From positions 1-64,000 of the forward strand of contig NZ_JAUHHF010000007.1 of NCBI RefSeq assembly GCF_030410395.1: DNA of 64,000 bases, read 5' to 3'. The position numbers and the translations under genes are program-made. Positions 41,895 to 50,876 of the stretch are shown in pieces; positions within the stretch are counted from its first letter, which is position 1, and every line of letters begins with the position of its first letter. The DNA comes from Zwartia panacis. Lineage in GTDB: Bacteria > Pseudomonadota > Gammaproteobacteria > Burkholderiales > Burkholderiaceae_B. The notes beneath the pieces were generated by a model that saw only the letters and a program-made list of their open reading frames with translations, made no database searches and was not told where the DNA came from.

Positions 41895-42725
41895 ATGACG
41901 CAAGTTGCTGCCCAAACACCGAATCTTCGTATCGCGATCGCCGGCTTAGGCGCAATTGGAAAGTCTATTTCAACCACCCTTGCCAAGGGAGGCGTCCCAG
42001 GCGTGGAGCTCACCGCAGTTTCAGCCAAAAATCACGACAAGGCTAAGGAATTTGTGGCGACGCTGGCTCGCCCAGTTAAAGTATTGAATATCGCCGATCT
42101 GGAAAAAGAAGCGGATCTCGTGATCGAGTGTGCGCCGGCTGCGCTTTTGCCTGAAATCGCCACACCCTTTCTCAAGGCGCAAAAGCAGGTCATTGTCCTG
42201 TCAGTCGGTGCGCTGCTGTTTCATCCGGAGCTCATCGCGATGGCGAAAGAGCAGGGTGGTGTGATTCACGTTCCAACTGGCGCGCTCATTGGTCTGGATG
42301 CGATGATCGCTGCGGCCGAAGGCAAGATTCACTCTGTTCGCATGGTGACACGTAAGCCTCCCAAGGGATTGGCTGGTGCTCCTCATTTGATCGAGCACAA
42401 CATCAATATCGAGGGTCTGACCGAGGCTAAAAAAGTCTTTGAAGGTAATGCCCGTGATGCAGCCAAAGGCTTTCCGGCCAACTTGAATGTGGTAGTGGCG
42501 CTTGCTCTTGCGGGTGTCGGTCCTGAAAATACTTTACTTGAAATATGGGCCGATCCAGCCGTGGTTAGAAACACTCACACGATCGTGGTGGACTCTGATT
42601 CTGCCAAGTTCACGATGACGATGGAAAACATTCCATCCGAAAATCCCAAGACAGGGCGTATCGTTGCTCAAAGCGTCATTGCGATGCTGCGCAAAATGAA
42701 GTCCAGTTTCAAGGTGGGTACTTAA
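41895..42725 (+). CDS. nadX: L-aspartate dehydrogenase
   Basis: A 276-residue protein with the Rossmann motif IAGLGAIGKSI, the conserved ECAP segment (VIECAPAALLP), VPTGALIGLDAM in the dimer/catalytic region and MVTRKPPKGLAG. This is the aspartate dehydrogenase family, which converts aspartate and NAD(P)+ to oxaloacetate (or iminoaspartate for NAD synthesis) and ammonia. No nadA or nadC is adjacent, so a catabolic or amino-acid role is also possible. The convergent dioxygenase gene ends 14 bases downstream. Confidence 0.88.
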   Translation: MTQVAAQTPNLRIAIAGLGAIGKSISTTLAKGGVPGVELTAVSAKNHDKAKEFVATLARPVKVLNIADLEKEADLVIECAPAALLPEIATPFLKAQKQVIVLSVGALLFHPELIAMAKEQGGVIHVPTGALIGLDAMIAAAEGKIHSVRMVTRKPPKGLAGAPHLIEHNINIEGLTEAKKVFEGNARDAAKGFPANLNVVVALALAGVGPENTLLEIWADPAVVRNTHTIVVDSDSAKFTMTMENIPSENPKTGRIVAQSVIAMLRKMKSSFKVGT

Positions 42726-42739
42726 GTCGCATACAAGAA

Positions 42740-43633
42740 CTAAGCTGCAATTCCGACCGCTGAAGTAGTTTGGCGTGGCAGGTCCAGGGTGGTGACTCGA
42801 GTAAGTTCCCGTTTGTATTTTTTATCGTCGAACGGCCGTGCCCTGTGCATGGTTGTTCGATTGTCCCAGATCACCAGATCACCCAGTTGCCACTGATGGG
42901 AATTTAAAAACTCCCGTTGAGTGGCATGCTCGATTAAATCCCTAAGCAATAAGCGGCCTTCCGGTACCTCCCATTCAATGATCCTCGCGGCATGTGAGGC
43001 GAGATAAAGCGCTTTACGATCCGAACCTTCGATGGTGCGCACCAGCGGATGCGTGGCTCCAGGCAGTTTTGCCTGTTCCTCGGGTGAAAAGTCGAATCCC
43101 ATAGTGTGTCTGGAGTAGACAATCGAGTGGTAGGCATGCAAGTGCTCGATGGTTCTCTTCATCTCGTCGCTCAATGCTTCATAGGCTGCACGCATGTCGG
43201 CAAACTCGGTATCGGCTCGAACAGGTGGGATATTGCGGGCATACAACATTGAGTATCGGCCGCATGGGTTTTCAAATGATGCATCGGTATGCCAGATACG
43301 GTTGCTGATGCCGTTCATGCGACGACGATCTTGTGCCTCAAGAATGTTGCCATCACTCCCCACGTTGGAAATATCGGTGAGCGCTTCGTTGCCAAATCTG
43401 TTTTTAGTCAGCACGGCAGACGAAGTCTTGGCATGAAGCTCTCCGTCCAGACGTTGTGCAAACTCTACTTGCTCGTCATTTGAAAAATGTTGTCCTCTGA
43501 ATACCAGCACGCCATACTGACTCATGGCCTGTCGGATCTGTTCGAGGACTGACTGATCGTGCAAGCGACACAAGTCGACCGGACTGGCCTGCGCCATAAA
43601 GGTTGGATGCAGTTTTTCGAAGCTCAGGCTCAC
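42740..43633 (-). CDS. TauD/TfdA family Fe(II)/2-oxoglutarate-dependent dioxygenase
   Basis: A 297-residue dioxygenase with the iron ligands in IWHTDASF (His-x-Asp) and the distal His in TTMHRARPF, followed by the 2-oxoglutarate-binding arginine (RELTRVT region). The start is FEKLHPTFMAQASPVDLC, then VLVFRGQHFSNDEQVEFA. It oxidises a small organic compound with release of succinate and CO2; relatives act on taurine, 2,4-D and similar acids. The specific substrate is unknown. It is divergent from a D-hydroxyacid dehydrogenase gene. Confidence 0.88.
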   Translation of the reverse strand: MSLSFEKLHPTFMAQASPVDLCRLHDQSVLEQIRQAMSQYGVLVFRGQHFSNDEQVEFAQRLDGELHAKTSSAVLTKNRFGNEALTDISNVGSDGNILEAQDRRRMNGISNRIWHTDASFENPCGRYSMLYARNIPPVRADTEFADMRAAYEALSDEMKRTIEHLHAYHSIVYSRHTMGFDFSPEEQAKLPGATHPLVRTIEGSDRKALYLASHAARIIEWEVPEGRLLLRDLIEHATQREFLNSHQWQLGDLVIWDNRTTMHRARPFDDKKYKRELTRVTTLDLPRQTTSAVGIAA

Positions 43634-43735
43634 GTTTGTCTCCCAGTACCAAGTATTTGTAGGCTAGGTTGATTTTTTTAGTTAGGATTTGACCCTCAAT
43701 ATACACGTTCCCCCCACACCTTCCTACAGGCTGCC

Positions 43736-44725
43736 ATGTCTAAAAAAGTTGTTTTTCTGACGAATCCGATCCACCCGGCGATTCATGCGGAGCTCGAAAC
43801 AATCGCCCAGGTAGAAGTCGCTCGATCTACGAGTGCCATGGATCTTATCGAAGGTGCAGAGTCGGCCTCCATCATCGTCGTGCGTCATCCTCTGCCACCT
43901 GAGCTTTTTTCCCATGCGACTCAACTTGTTGGTGCGATCAGGCATGGAGCGGGTGTGGACATGATTCCAATCGATATTGCGACGCAGCATGATGTTGCTG
44001 TCGCGAACGCACCGGGCGCTAATGCCAGGACCGTCGCAGAGTTTGCCGTGGGTCAGATGCTTGCTCTCGCGCACAAAAGCGCGGCGATTCATTTCAAAAT
44101 GAGGACCCAGGGCTGGGCACAAGCTCGCGTACTGGCCGACCAAGGCTTTGATTTGGCTGGCAAAAGTGTGGGTTTAGTCGGGGTGGGGGCGATCGGGCAG
44201 GCTGTGGCAAATATTTGTCATTTTGGCTTCGGGATGCACGTCACAGGATATCGGCCAAGTGGCAAACCAGCGCTGGATATCATTGAACCCTCCAGTCTGG
44301 AGAAAATTTTTGCCGAGTCTGATTTCGTCGTAGTGGCTTGTCCGTTAAATGACCAGACCCGTGGACTGATTAGTCGTTCACTTTTGCAGTCTATGAAATC
44401 CTCCGCATGTCTCATTAATGTTGCGCGCGGCGCGGTCATCGATGAGGGGGCTTTGGTTGATCTCCTGGTCAGCAGGAAAATCGCGGGCGCGGCGCTTGAC
44501 GTATTTACGCATCAGCCACTTTCTGAGTCGTCTCCTCTTTACGGCTTGGAGCATGTATTGCTATCGCCCCACATGGCGGGCATTACGGACGATAGCCTTC
44601 GCGCGGTTGGCGCGAGTGTGGCTGCGCAGGCTAAACAGCTTTTAAAAGGTGAGCTGCCACGGCATCTCGTCAATCATGCATACGCAGCTGCGATTGAAAT
44701 GCGTCTGAAAAGACTCATGTCTTAA
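43736..44725 (+). CDS. D-isomer-specific 2-hydroxyacid dehydrogenase family protein
   Basis: A 329-residue NAD-dependent dehydrogenase. It has the nucleotide-binding motif VGLVGVGAIGQAVANI, the substrate arginine region LINVARGAVIDEGAL, the glutamate/His relay (ALDVFTHQPL and LSPHMAGITDDS) and the N-terminal RHGAGVDMIPIDIA. Phosphoglycerate-dehydrogenase-like members and glyoxylate/hydroxypyruvate reductases share this form. With garD, tartrate dehydratase and a glyoxylate-type aminotransferase nearby, reduction of glyoxylate, hydroxypyruvate or tartronate semialdehyde is plausible but not shown. Confidence 0.87.
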   Translation: MSKKVVFLTNPIHPAIHAELETIAQVEVARSTSAMDLIEGAESASIIVVRHPLPPELFSHATQLVGAIRHGAGVDMIPIDIATQHDVAVANAPGANARTVAEFAVGQMLALAHKSAAIHFKMRTQGWAQARVLADQGFDLAGKSVGLVGVGAIGQAVANICHFGFGMHVTGYRPSGKPALDIIEPSSLEKIFAESDFVVVACPLNDQTRGLISRSLLQSMKSSACLINVARGAVIDEGALVDLLVSRKIAGAALDVFTHQPLSESSPLYGLEHVLLSPHMAGITDDSLRAVGASVAAQAKQLLKGELPRHLVNHAYAAAIEMRLKRLMS

Positions 44726-44759
44726 AATTCAGCAAAACTAAGATATTCTTTTTATTTTA

Positions 44760-44850
44760 GGGGCTATTGAATCGATTGACACAATCTATCGAGAGCGAAG
44801 CCCCCGTTTAAGGGAGGGGAAATGATTTTCCCAGGCACTCATCCGGTGCT
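44760..44850 (+). promoter_or_regulatory. Structured 5' leader of pckG (three successive hairpins)
   Basis: The 176-base gap before pckG folds into GGGGCT/AGCCCC (44760-44765 with 44799-44804, enclosing GATTG/CAATC), GGGAAA/TTTCCC (44817-44822 with 44827-44832) and GCAC/GTGC (44835-44838 with 44846-44849). The hairpins end about 50 bases before the ATG. I do not recognise a known riboswitch class. Confidence 0.35.
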
Positions 44851-44901
44851 ACTATTTCAGGTTACCGAAGTTTGAACTCTGTGTCTTTAAGAAGCATTTA
44901 C

Positions 44902-46761
44902 ATGAATCTGCCACTGAACGCTCCAGAATATGTCCGCCACGAAGGCCTGAAAAAATGGGTCGCCTCCATCGCAGCCAAGGTCAAGCCCGCTCGCATCGTG
45001 TGGTGTGACGGATCACAAGAAGAGTATGACCGTCTCTGTGCCGAAATGGTTGAGTCCGGAATGCTGATCAAGCTCAACCCTGAAAAGCGACCCAACTCTT
45101 ACCTCGCTCGCTCAGCTCCAGATGATGTGGCGCGAGTCGAAGACCGTACTTTTATCTGCAGCGCCAAAAAAGAAGACGCGGGTCCGACCAACAACTGGAT
45201 TGCGCCTGCAGAAATGCGTGCCAAGCTCGACGAGCTGTTCGAAGGCTCGATGGCAGGCCGCACACTTTACGTCGTCCCTTTCTCCATGGGTCCGCTCGGA
45301 TCGCCGATCGCCCAGATTGGTATTGAACTGTCCGATTCCCCCTACGTTGTCGTGAACATGCGCATGATGACGAGAATGGGTAAAAAGGTCTATGACGTCT
45401 TGGGTACGGACGGCGAGTATGTACCCTGTGTGCACACCGTTGGTGCGCCATTGGCCGCAGGTCAGGCCGATGCGGTCTGGCCTTGCAATGCGACTAAGTA
45501 CATTGTTCATTTCCCTGAAACACGTGAAATCTGGTCCTATGGCTCAGGTTATGGTGGCAATGCCTTGCTGGGTAAAAAATGTTTTGCCTTGCGTATTGCT
45601 TCGACGATGGGGCGTAGCCAGGCTAGTGAAAAATCACCTGGCTGGCTTGCCGAGCACATGTTGATTTTGGGTGTGCAAGCACCCTGGGGCAAAAAATACC
45701 ACGTGGCGGCGGCCTTTCCATCTGCGTGTGGAAAAACCAACTTCGCCATGTTGATTCCTCCTGCAGGCCTGGCTCAGCAAGGTTGGAAAATCACCACGAT
45801 TGGTGATGACATTGCCTGGATCAAGCCTGATGCGCAGGGTAATTTGCGCGCGATTAATCCCGAAGCAGGGTATTTTGGCGTCGCACCCGGTACAAACGAG
45901 CAGTCCAACTACAACTGTATGGCCACGCTCAAGCGTGACACCATTTTCACGAACGTGGCACTCACTGATGATGGCGATGTCTGGTGGGAGGGCATGACCA
46001 AGGTCCCGCCCGCGCATTGCATCGACTGGCAGGGTCGTGATTGGACCCCCGAGCAAGCCAAGGAAAAGGGTATCAAAGCCGCCCATCCTAACGCGCGCTT
46101 TACGGTATCAGCGACTCAAAACCCTGTTCTGGACTCTGAGTGGGATAACCCTGAAGGTGTCGTAATCGATGCATTCATTTTCGGCGGTCGTCGCTCGACG
46201 ACAGTGCCGCTTGTGACCGAAGCGCGTGACTGGGCTGAGGGTGTCTACATGGCTGCCACCATGGGTTCCGAAACGACAGCCGCTGCTGTTGGTCAGCAAG
46301 GCGTTGTGCGTCGCGATCCTTTCGCGATGTTGCCATTTTGTGGTTACAACATGGCCGAGTACTTTGAACACTGGTTATCGTTGGGCAGCTTCCTGCAAAA
46401 GTCCGGCGCCAAGCTCCCCAAGATTTTCTGTGTGAACTGGTTCCGTACGGATGAGAACGGCAAGTTTGTTTGGCCAGGCTTTAGTGAAAACACTCGAGTG
46501 CTCAAGTGGATGCTTGGTCGGATTGAAGGTCAGGCCAAAGGCAGCGAGCATGCATTTGGCATCACGCCTGGATTTGAAGATATCGACTGGTCAGGCATGA
46601 ACTTTTCACAAGAATTGTTCAACAAGATTACCTCGATTGACGTGAGTGCCTGGGAGCAGGAGTTTAAACTGCACGACGAGTTGTTTGAAAAACTCTCTTA
46701 CGGTTTGCCCGAGCACTTGCTTAAAATCAAAGCTAATTTCGAGTCCCGCCTGAGCAAGTAA
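44902..46761 (+). CDS. pckG: Phosphoenolpyruvate carboxykinase (GTP)
   Basis: A 619-residue GTP-type PEPCK. The nucleotide loop is [10 protein letters not shown] with Cys276, Lys278 and Thr279; the cysteine in this loop marks the GTP family. Other hallmarks are [29 protein letters not shown] and [13 protein letters not shown]. It converts oxaloacetate and GTP to PEP, CO2 and GDP, the first committed step of gluconeogenesis from organic acids, which fits the acid-degrading gene content here. The ATG at 44902 gives the family N-terminus ([11 protein letters not shown]). A strong terminator follows. Confidence 0.96.
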   Translation: MNLPLNAPEYVRHEGLKKWVASIAAKVKPARIVWCDGSQEEYDRLCAEMVESGMLIKLNPEKRPNSYLARSAPDDVARVEDRTFICSAKKEDAGPTNNWIAPAEMRAKLDELFEGSMAGRTLYVVPFSMGPLGSPIAQIGIELSDSPYVVVNMRMMTRMGKKVYDVLGTDGEYVPCVHTVGAPLAAGQADAVWPCNATKYIVHFPETREIWSYGSGYGGNALLGKKCFALRIASTMGRSQASEKSPGWLAEHMLILGVQAPWGKKYHVAAAFPSACGKTNFAMLIPPAGLAQQGWKITTIGDDIAWIKPDAQGNLRAINPEAGYFGVAPGTNEQSNYNCMATLKRDTIFTNVALTDDGDVWWEGMTKVPPAHCIDWQGRDWTPEQAKEKGIKAAHPNARFTVSATQNPVLDSEWDNPEGVVIDAFIFGGRRSTTVPLVTEARDWAEGVYMAATMGSETTAAAVGQQGVVRRDPFAMLPFCGYNMAEYFEHWLSLGSFLQKSGAKLPKIFCVNWFRTDENGKFVWPGFSENTRVLKWMLGRIEGQAKGSEHAFGITPGFEDIDWSGMNFSQELFNKITSIDVSAWEQEFKLHDELFEKLSYGLPEHLLKIKANFESRLSK

Positions 46762-46787
46762 TCCTGTTTCCGGCTGAGTGAAATAAC

Positions 46788-46816
46788 AATGGCCCGATTT
46801 TGAATCGGGCCATTTT
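46788..46816 (+). terminator. Strong hairpin terminator after pckG
   Basis: AATGGCCCGATT (46788-46799) and AATCGGGCCATT (46803-46814) form a perfect 12-bp stem with a 3-base loop, followed by TTC TTA. It may serve both convergent genes. Confidence 0.85.
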
Positions 46817-46846
46817 CTTATGAATGCATCAGTTGCGAATCAAAGT

Positions 46847-48103
46847 TTAAGTACCTGCTCTTTCTAGCATCGCATGGAGCAATACGTTGCAACCAGCTTC
46901 AAGATGCTCAGGCTTGGCATCCTCGATTTCATTGTGGCTGATTCCATCCTTGCAGGGCACAAAGATCATCGCAGTTGGAGCCACTCGGGCTAAGTAAACC
47001 GCATCATGGCCTGCGCCACTTACTACGTTCATCTCGGACAACCCAATATTTTTCGCACCATGACGCACTGCATTGACAAGTTCTTTAGCAAAGGCTTGGG
47101 GTGGAAAATAAACAACCTGAGTGATGTCTATTTTGACTTTGCCTTGTTTCGCAATCTCTTGCGCTTTTGCGTGTAAGTTTTCAACCATGCGCGTCAGGAT
47201 GTCATCGCTGTCCGCCCGGAAATCCACAGACATTTTGACTGTGCCCGGGATCACATTCCGCGAGTTGGGATAGTTGTCCAGCATACCGACCGTTCCGCGG
47301 GCATTGGGCGCGTGATCGAGCGCGGTCTGGTTAACGAGTTGGATCATGTGCGAGGCGGCGAGCAACGCATCCTGGCGCAAAGCCATGGGTGTGGGACCTG
47401 CATGCGCCTCGGAGCCTGTAATCACAACGTCGAACCAGCGCTGTCCGAGTGCGCCTGTCACAACACCGATTGTGATGTCGTTAGCCTCCAGAACGGGACC
47501 TTGTTCAATATGCGCTTCAAAATAGGCACCGATATTTTTAGGATCGATCCGGTCCTGACCGTGATAGCCGATCGATTTAAGCGCTTCCCCGACTGAAATG
47601 CCATCCCGGTCTTTTTGTGCAAGGATAAAGTCCGTTTCGAACTCTCCGATGAACGCACCAGAACCCATCATGACAGGAACAAATCGCGAGCCTTCCTCGT
47701 TGGTCCAGACCACGACCTCCAATGGTGCTTCGGTTTCGATGCCGGCGTCATTGAGTGTGTGTAAAACTTCGATACCCGCCAAGACGCCATAGTTGCCATC
47801 AAACTTTCCGCCTGTGGGCTGGGTATCAATATGGCTACCCGTCATGACAGCCGGCAAATGATTGTTTCGACCCGCTCTGCGCGCAAAAATATTGCCAACT
47901 GCGTCAATGCGAATCGTACAGCCTGCAGCTTTTGCCTGGGAGACAAAATAGTCGCGGCCTTGCCGATCAAGATCTGTCAGGGCAAGGCGACAAACCCCGC
48001 CTTTTTTGGTGGCGCCGATTTTTGCAAGCTCCATCAGGGATCGCCAAAGACGCTCTCCATTGACACGCAAATCAGTCAGAGGTGCAAGGGCGGTGACGGA
48101 CAT
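46847..48103 (-). CDS. M20-type amidase/hydantoinase-carbamoylase family hydrolase
   Basis: A 418-residue zinc hydrolase of the N-carbamoyl-L-amino-acid hydrolase/allantoate amidohydrolase group. The motifs are GSHIDTQPTGGKFDGNYGVLAG, EEGSRF, FEAHIEQGPVLE, HAGPTPM and SGAGHDAVYLA, carrying all expected metal ligands. It cleaves carbamoyl or ureido groups from amino acids or purine-derived ureides. No hydantoinase gene is adjacent, so the substrate is open (N-carbamoyl amino acid, allantoate or beta-ureidopropionate). It is divergent from the pyruvate kinase gene. Confidence 0.88.
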   Translation of the reverse strand: MSVTALAPLTDLRVNGERLWRSLMELAKIGATKKGGVCRLALTDLDRQGRDYFVSQAKAAGCTIRIDAVGNIFARRAGRNNHLPAVMTGSHIDTQPTGGKFDGNYGVLAGIEVLHTLNDAGIETEAPLEVVVWTNEEGSRFVPVMMGSGAFIGEFETDFILAQKDRDGISVGEALKSIGYHGQDRIDPKNIGAYFEAHIEQGPVLEANDITIGVVTGALGQRWFDVVITGSEAHAGPTPMALRQDALLAASHMIQLVNQTALDHAPNARGTVGMLDNYPNSRNVIPGTVKMSVDFRADSDDILTRMVENLHAKAQEIAKQGKVKIDITQVVYFPPQAFAKELVNAVRHGAKNIGLSEMNVVSGAGHDAVYLARVAPTAMIFVPCKDGISHNEIEDAKPEHLEAGCNVLLHAMLERAGT

Positions 48104-48254
48104 AATCTAACTCCATGAAAGTTTTGTGAATCGTGTGGCAATAAAGCGACTCTGTACTTAAACAGTTTTATTGCGCTTAAAGCGAGAACTAGGTTAAATG
48201 ATGCCATGCGATCGTGCAATGCGCGACCGTATTTAAATCAAATAAGGCTAAAAG

Positions 48255-49706
48255 ATGAAACTTGATGCGATTTCGCACCGTCACCGTAATACTAAGATTG
48301 TCGCCACGCTAGGCCCCTCCAGCAGTGAGCCTGCCATGATCCGCCAGCTTTTCGACGCTGGCGTCGATGTTTTTCGTCTGAATTTTAGCCACGGGACCCA
48401 CGCGGATCACAAGTTGCGCTACGACGCGATACGCCAGATTGAGGCCGATGTCGGTCGACCCGTTGGTATTTTGATGGACTTGCAAGGTCCCAAGCTGCGT
48501 CTCGGTAAGATCACCGAAGGTAAATTAGCGCTTTCAACAGGTCAAAAAATCCGTCTGGATTTAGATCCCACACCAGGTGATATCAATCGGGTTCCTCTTT
48601 TGCACCCCGAGATTTTTGCTGCGATTCGTCCAGGCGATGATTTACTGATTGACGATGGAAAAGTTCGTTTGCGCGTGCTCGCCAGCACGCCTGAATATGC
48701 GGATGTCCAGGCCCTGAATGCAGGTGTGATTTCGGATCGCAAAGGCGTCAACGTTCCAGGCGCGATTTTGCCTATGTCGGCGCTCACGACCAAAGATCGT
48801 GAGGATCTGGACTTTGGCCTGAGTATTGGCGTCGACTGGATCGCGCTGTCTTTTGTGCAGCGTCCAGAGGACATCATCGAGCTGCGCGAGATCGTCGGTA
48901 ATCGTGCCTGGATCATGGCCAAGCTTGAAAAGCCTTCGGCCATCGACTCGCTCGAAGCTATTGTGGCCAGTTCCGATGGTGTGATGGTGGCGCGTGGTGA
49001 CTTGGGCGTAGAGCTCCCACCCGAAGAAGTGCCTGTCCTTCAAAAAAGAATCGTTCGCGCCTGTCGGGAAGCGGGCAAACCCGTCATCGTCGCGACCCAG
49101 ATGCTTGAGTCCATGATTACATCGCCCGTACCGACGCGTGCCGAGGTGAGCGATGTGGCGACTGCCGTCTATGACGGCGTAGACGCTGTGATGTTGTCCG
49201 CAGAGTCCGCCTCGGGTGCCTATCCGATAGAAGCGGTCACGATGATGGACAGGATCTTGCTCAGCACCGAGCGCGATCCTTTGCAACGGATCACGATGGA
49301 TGCCGTCCACTCACGTCGTAAAAATGATGCCCGCGATGCGATTTCTGCTGCGATCCGCACGGTTGCGGAAACTCTGCCAGTTGCCGCAACGGTGGCCTAC
49401 ACCTCATCGGGAGCGACGACTCTGCGTGTGGCCCATGAAAGGCCTCGGGCACCTATCCTGAGCATGACGCCCGTTGCTGCGGCGGCGCGTCGTTTGTCAC
49501 TGGTCTGGGGCGTCCATTCTATCCAGGCAGCCGATGTCGAAAGCACCGAAGAAATCGTCATGCATGCGACGCTCGCTGCCAAGAAAAACGGCTTCGGCGT
49601 CCCTGGCCAGGCACTTCTGATTATTGCGGGCACCCCGTTCGGCGTTCCAGGCTCGACCAACCTCTTGCGAATTTCCTGGATTGGTGAGGAACCCGACGTT
49701 TCTTGA
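48255..49706 (+). CDS. pyk: Pyruvate kinase
   Basis: A 483-residue pyruvate kinase. It shows RNTKIVATLGPSS, DVFRLNFSHG, the catalytic lysine segment IMAKLEKPSAI, the metal/effector region GVMVARGDLGVELPPEEVP and VATQMLESMI. The C-terminal domain (from about residue 350) is present. It converts PEP and ADP to pyruvate and ATP. Together with the nearby pckG it sets the balance at the PEP node. No neighbour suggests an operon; the gene is divergent from the amidohydrolase. Confidence 0.96.
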   Translation: MKLDAISHRHRNTKIVATLGPSSSEPAMIRQLFDAGVDVFRLNFSHGTHADHKLRYDAIRQIEADVGRPVGILMDLQGPKLRLGKITEGKLALSTGQKIRLDLDPTPGDINRVPLLHPEIFAAIRPGDDLLIDDGKVRLRVLASTPEYADVQALNAGVISDRKGVNVPGAILPMSALTTKDREDLDFGLSIGVDWIALSFVQRPEDIIELREIVGNRAWIMAKLEKPSAIDSLEAIVASSDGVMVARGDLGVELPPEEVPVLQKRIVRACREAGKPVIVATQMLESMITSPVPTRAEVSDVATAVYDGVDAVMLSAESASGAYPIEAVTMMDRILLSTERDPLQRITMDAVHSRRKNDARDAISAAIRTVAETLPVAATVAYTSSGATTLRVAHERPRAPILSMTPVAAAARRLSLVWGVHSIQAADVESTEEIVMHATLAAKKNGFGVPGQALLIIAGTPFGVPGSTNLLRISWIGEEPDVS

Positions 49707-49768
49707 AAGGTGACTTGCCCAGGTCGGGTAGAGTTTGATCGGAAAATTGATCAGCAGTCATTGAAAAA

Positions 49769-49784
49769 AGTACTAAAGTACTAA
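49769..49784 (+). repeat. Tandem 8-bp repeat AGTACTAA x2
   Basis: Two adjacent copies of AGTACTAA lie in the gap between pyk and the exported methyltransferase-like gene. Each contains the palindrome AGTACT. Possible promoter or operator material; nothing else stands out in this gap. Confidence 0.4.
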
Positions 49785-49901
49785 TTTGTGTTTGATCGCA
49801 CTAGGAATTTATGCGGCCGAATGCTACCCTTTTTGAAATTATTTTTGCATTCGGTTTGCTTGATGTCTTTTGGTTTTCACATTTCATCGAAGAGGTTACT
49901 C

Positions 49902-50759
49902 ATGCGTTTTCGTCTGGCTCTAACGGCAGCAACTCTTGTCGCAGGTATGTCATTTGCAACCTCTTTTGCGCAAGGTACGGATGCGCCGAAAATCGGCGAT
50001 GAAAAGTACAAGCCTTCCGTCGGACAAAGCGGCAAAGATGTGATTTGGGTACCCACCAATGACGCCGTGGCAGAGGCCATGCTCAAGATGGCCGATGTCA
50101 AGCCAGGCGATCTGGTTTATGACCTCGGCTCCGGTGATGGAAAAATTGCGATTGCTGCTGCAAAAAACTTTGGTGCGACAGCGGTCGGCATCGAGTTCAA
50201 TAAAGATATGGCTGATTTGGCGACCCGTAATGCGGCACGCGCGGGTGTTTCTGACAAAGTCAAAATTATCAATGGTGATATTTTTGTAGAGGATTTTTCC
50301 AAAGCAAACGTACTCACCATGTATCTTCTGCCTGACCTGAATCTCAAGTTGCGTCCAACCATTCTCAAGATGGCGCCCGGCACACGTGTTGTGACCAACT
50401 CCTTTCACATGGGCGATTGGGAGCCAGATGCATTGATCGGTAATGGTTATACCCAGGGATACTACTGGGTCGTGCCTGGCAACGCAGCAGGAAAGTGGAC
50501 GATCAAGGGTATTGAGGGCGGCAAGTCAGCCACACTCGATATCGCGCAGCGTTATCAGCGCGTGGGCGGGACACTTTCGATCGACGGGAAATCACAACCG
50601 ATTCTTGGACCAAGCCTGGTCGGTAACCGTTTGAAATTCAGTTTTGTTGATCACAGTGGTCAGTCAAGAATCATCGACGTCACATTAAAGGGCAACACCT
50701 TTGCTGGTAATGTTGTAGAAAACTCCCCACTCTACGAAGTCTCCGGTATCCGCAACTGA
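49902..50759 (+). CDS. Exported methyltransferase-fold protein with C-terminal beta domain
   Basis: A 285-residue protein starting with a convincing signal peptide (MRFRLALTAATLVAGMSFATSFAQ), with AGAGG eight bases before the ATG. The next ~150 residues have a class I SAM-methyltransferase pattern: VYDLGSGDGKIAIAAAK, VGIEFNKDM, INGDIF, YLLPDLNLKLRP. This resembles the FAM173/ATP-synthase-c lysine methyltransferase group. The last ~110 residues (from GYYWVVPGN) look like beta strands of unknown type. Because SAM is cytoplasmic, export is unexpected and the fold may have another role. An open frame continues upstream, but the signal peptide and ribosome-binding site favour this start. Confidence 0.75.
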   Translation: MRFRLALTAATLVAGMSFATSFAQGTDAPKIGDEKYKPSVGQSGKDVIWVPTNDAVAEAMLKMADVKPGDLVYDLGSGDGKIAIAAAKNFGATAVGIEFNKDMADLATRNAARAGVSDKVKIINGDIFVEDFSKANVLTMYLLPDLNLKLRPTILKMAPGTRVVTNSFHMGDWEPDALIGNGYTQGYYWVVPGNAAGKWTIKGIEGGKSATLDIAQRYQRVGGTLSIDGKSQPILGPSLVGNRLKFSFVDHSGQSRIIDVTLKGNTFAGNVVENSPLYEVSGIRN

Positions 50760-50795
50760 GCATTTATTTCATTGCTCCATTCTCCCTTCGTTTAT

Positions 50796-50831
50796 GAAAC
50801 GACATCAGTGATTATTCACTGATGTTGTTTC
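50796..50831. terminator. 16-bp hairpin between the methyltransferase-fold gene and the APC permease gene
   Basis: GAAACGACATCAGTGA (50796-50811) pairs with TCACTGATGTTGTTTC (50816-50831) with one G-T wobble and a 4-base loop. There is no adjacent T run on the plus strand. It is probably a terminator or RNA-stabilising hairpin of the upstream gene. Confidence 0.5.
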
Positions 50832-50876
50832 GTATCCAGAAGGCAGTTTTTTAATTCAACTACCGCATCACCGACT

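Noticed and set aside
48642-49310. A 222-codon minus-strand open frame opposite pyruvate kinase
   Set aside because: It overlaps the conserved core of pyk and its translation has the His/Arg-rich look of a shadow frame.
49741-49760. Two TTGATC-like half-sites upstream of the exported methyltransferase-fold gene considered as an FNR box
   Set aside because: The half-sites are direct rather than inverted and the spacing does not fit TTGAT-N4-ATCAA.
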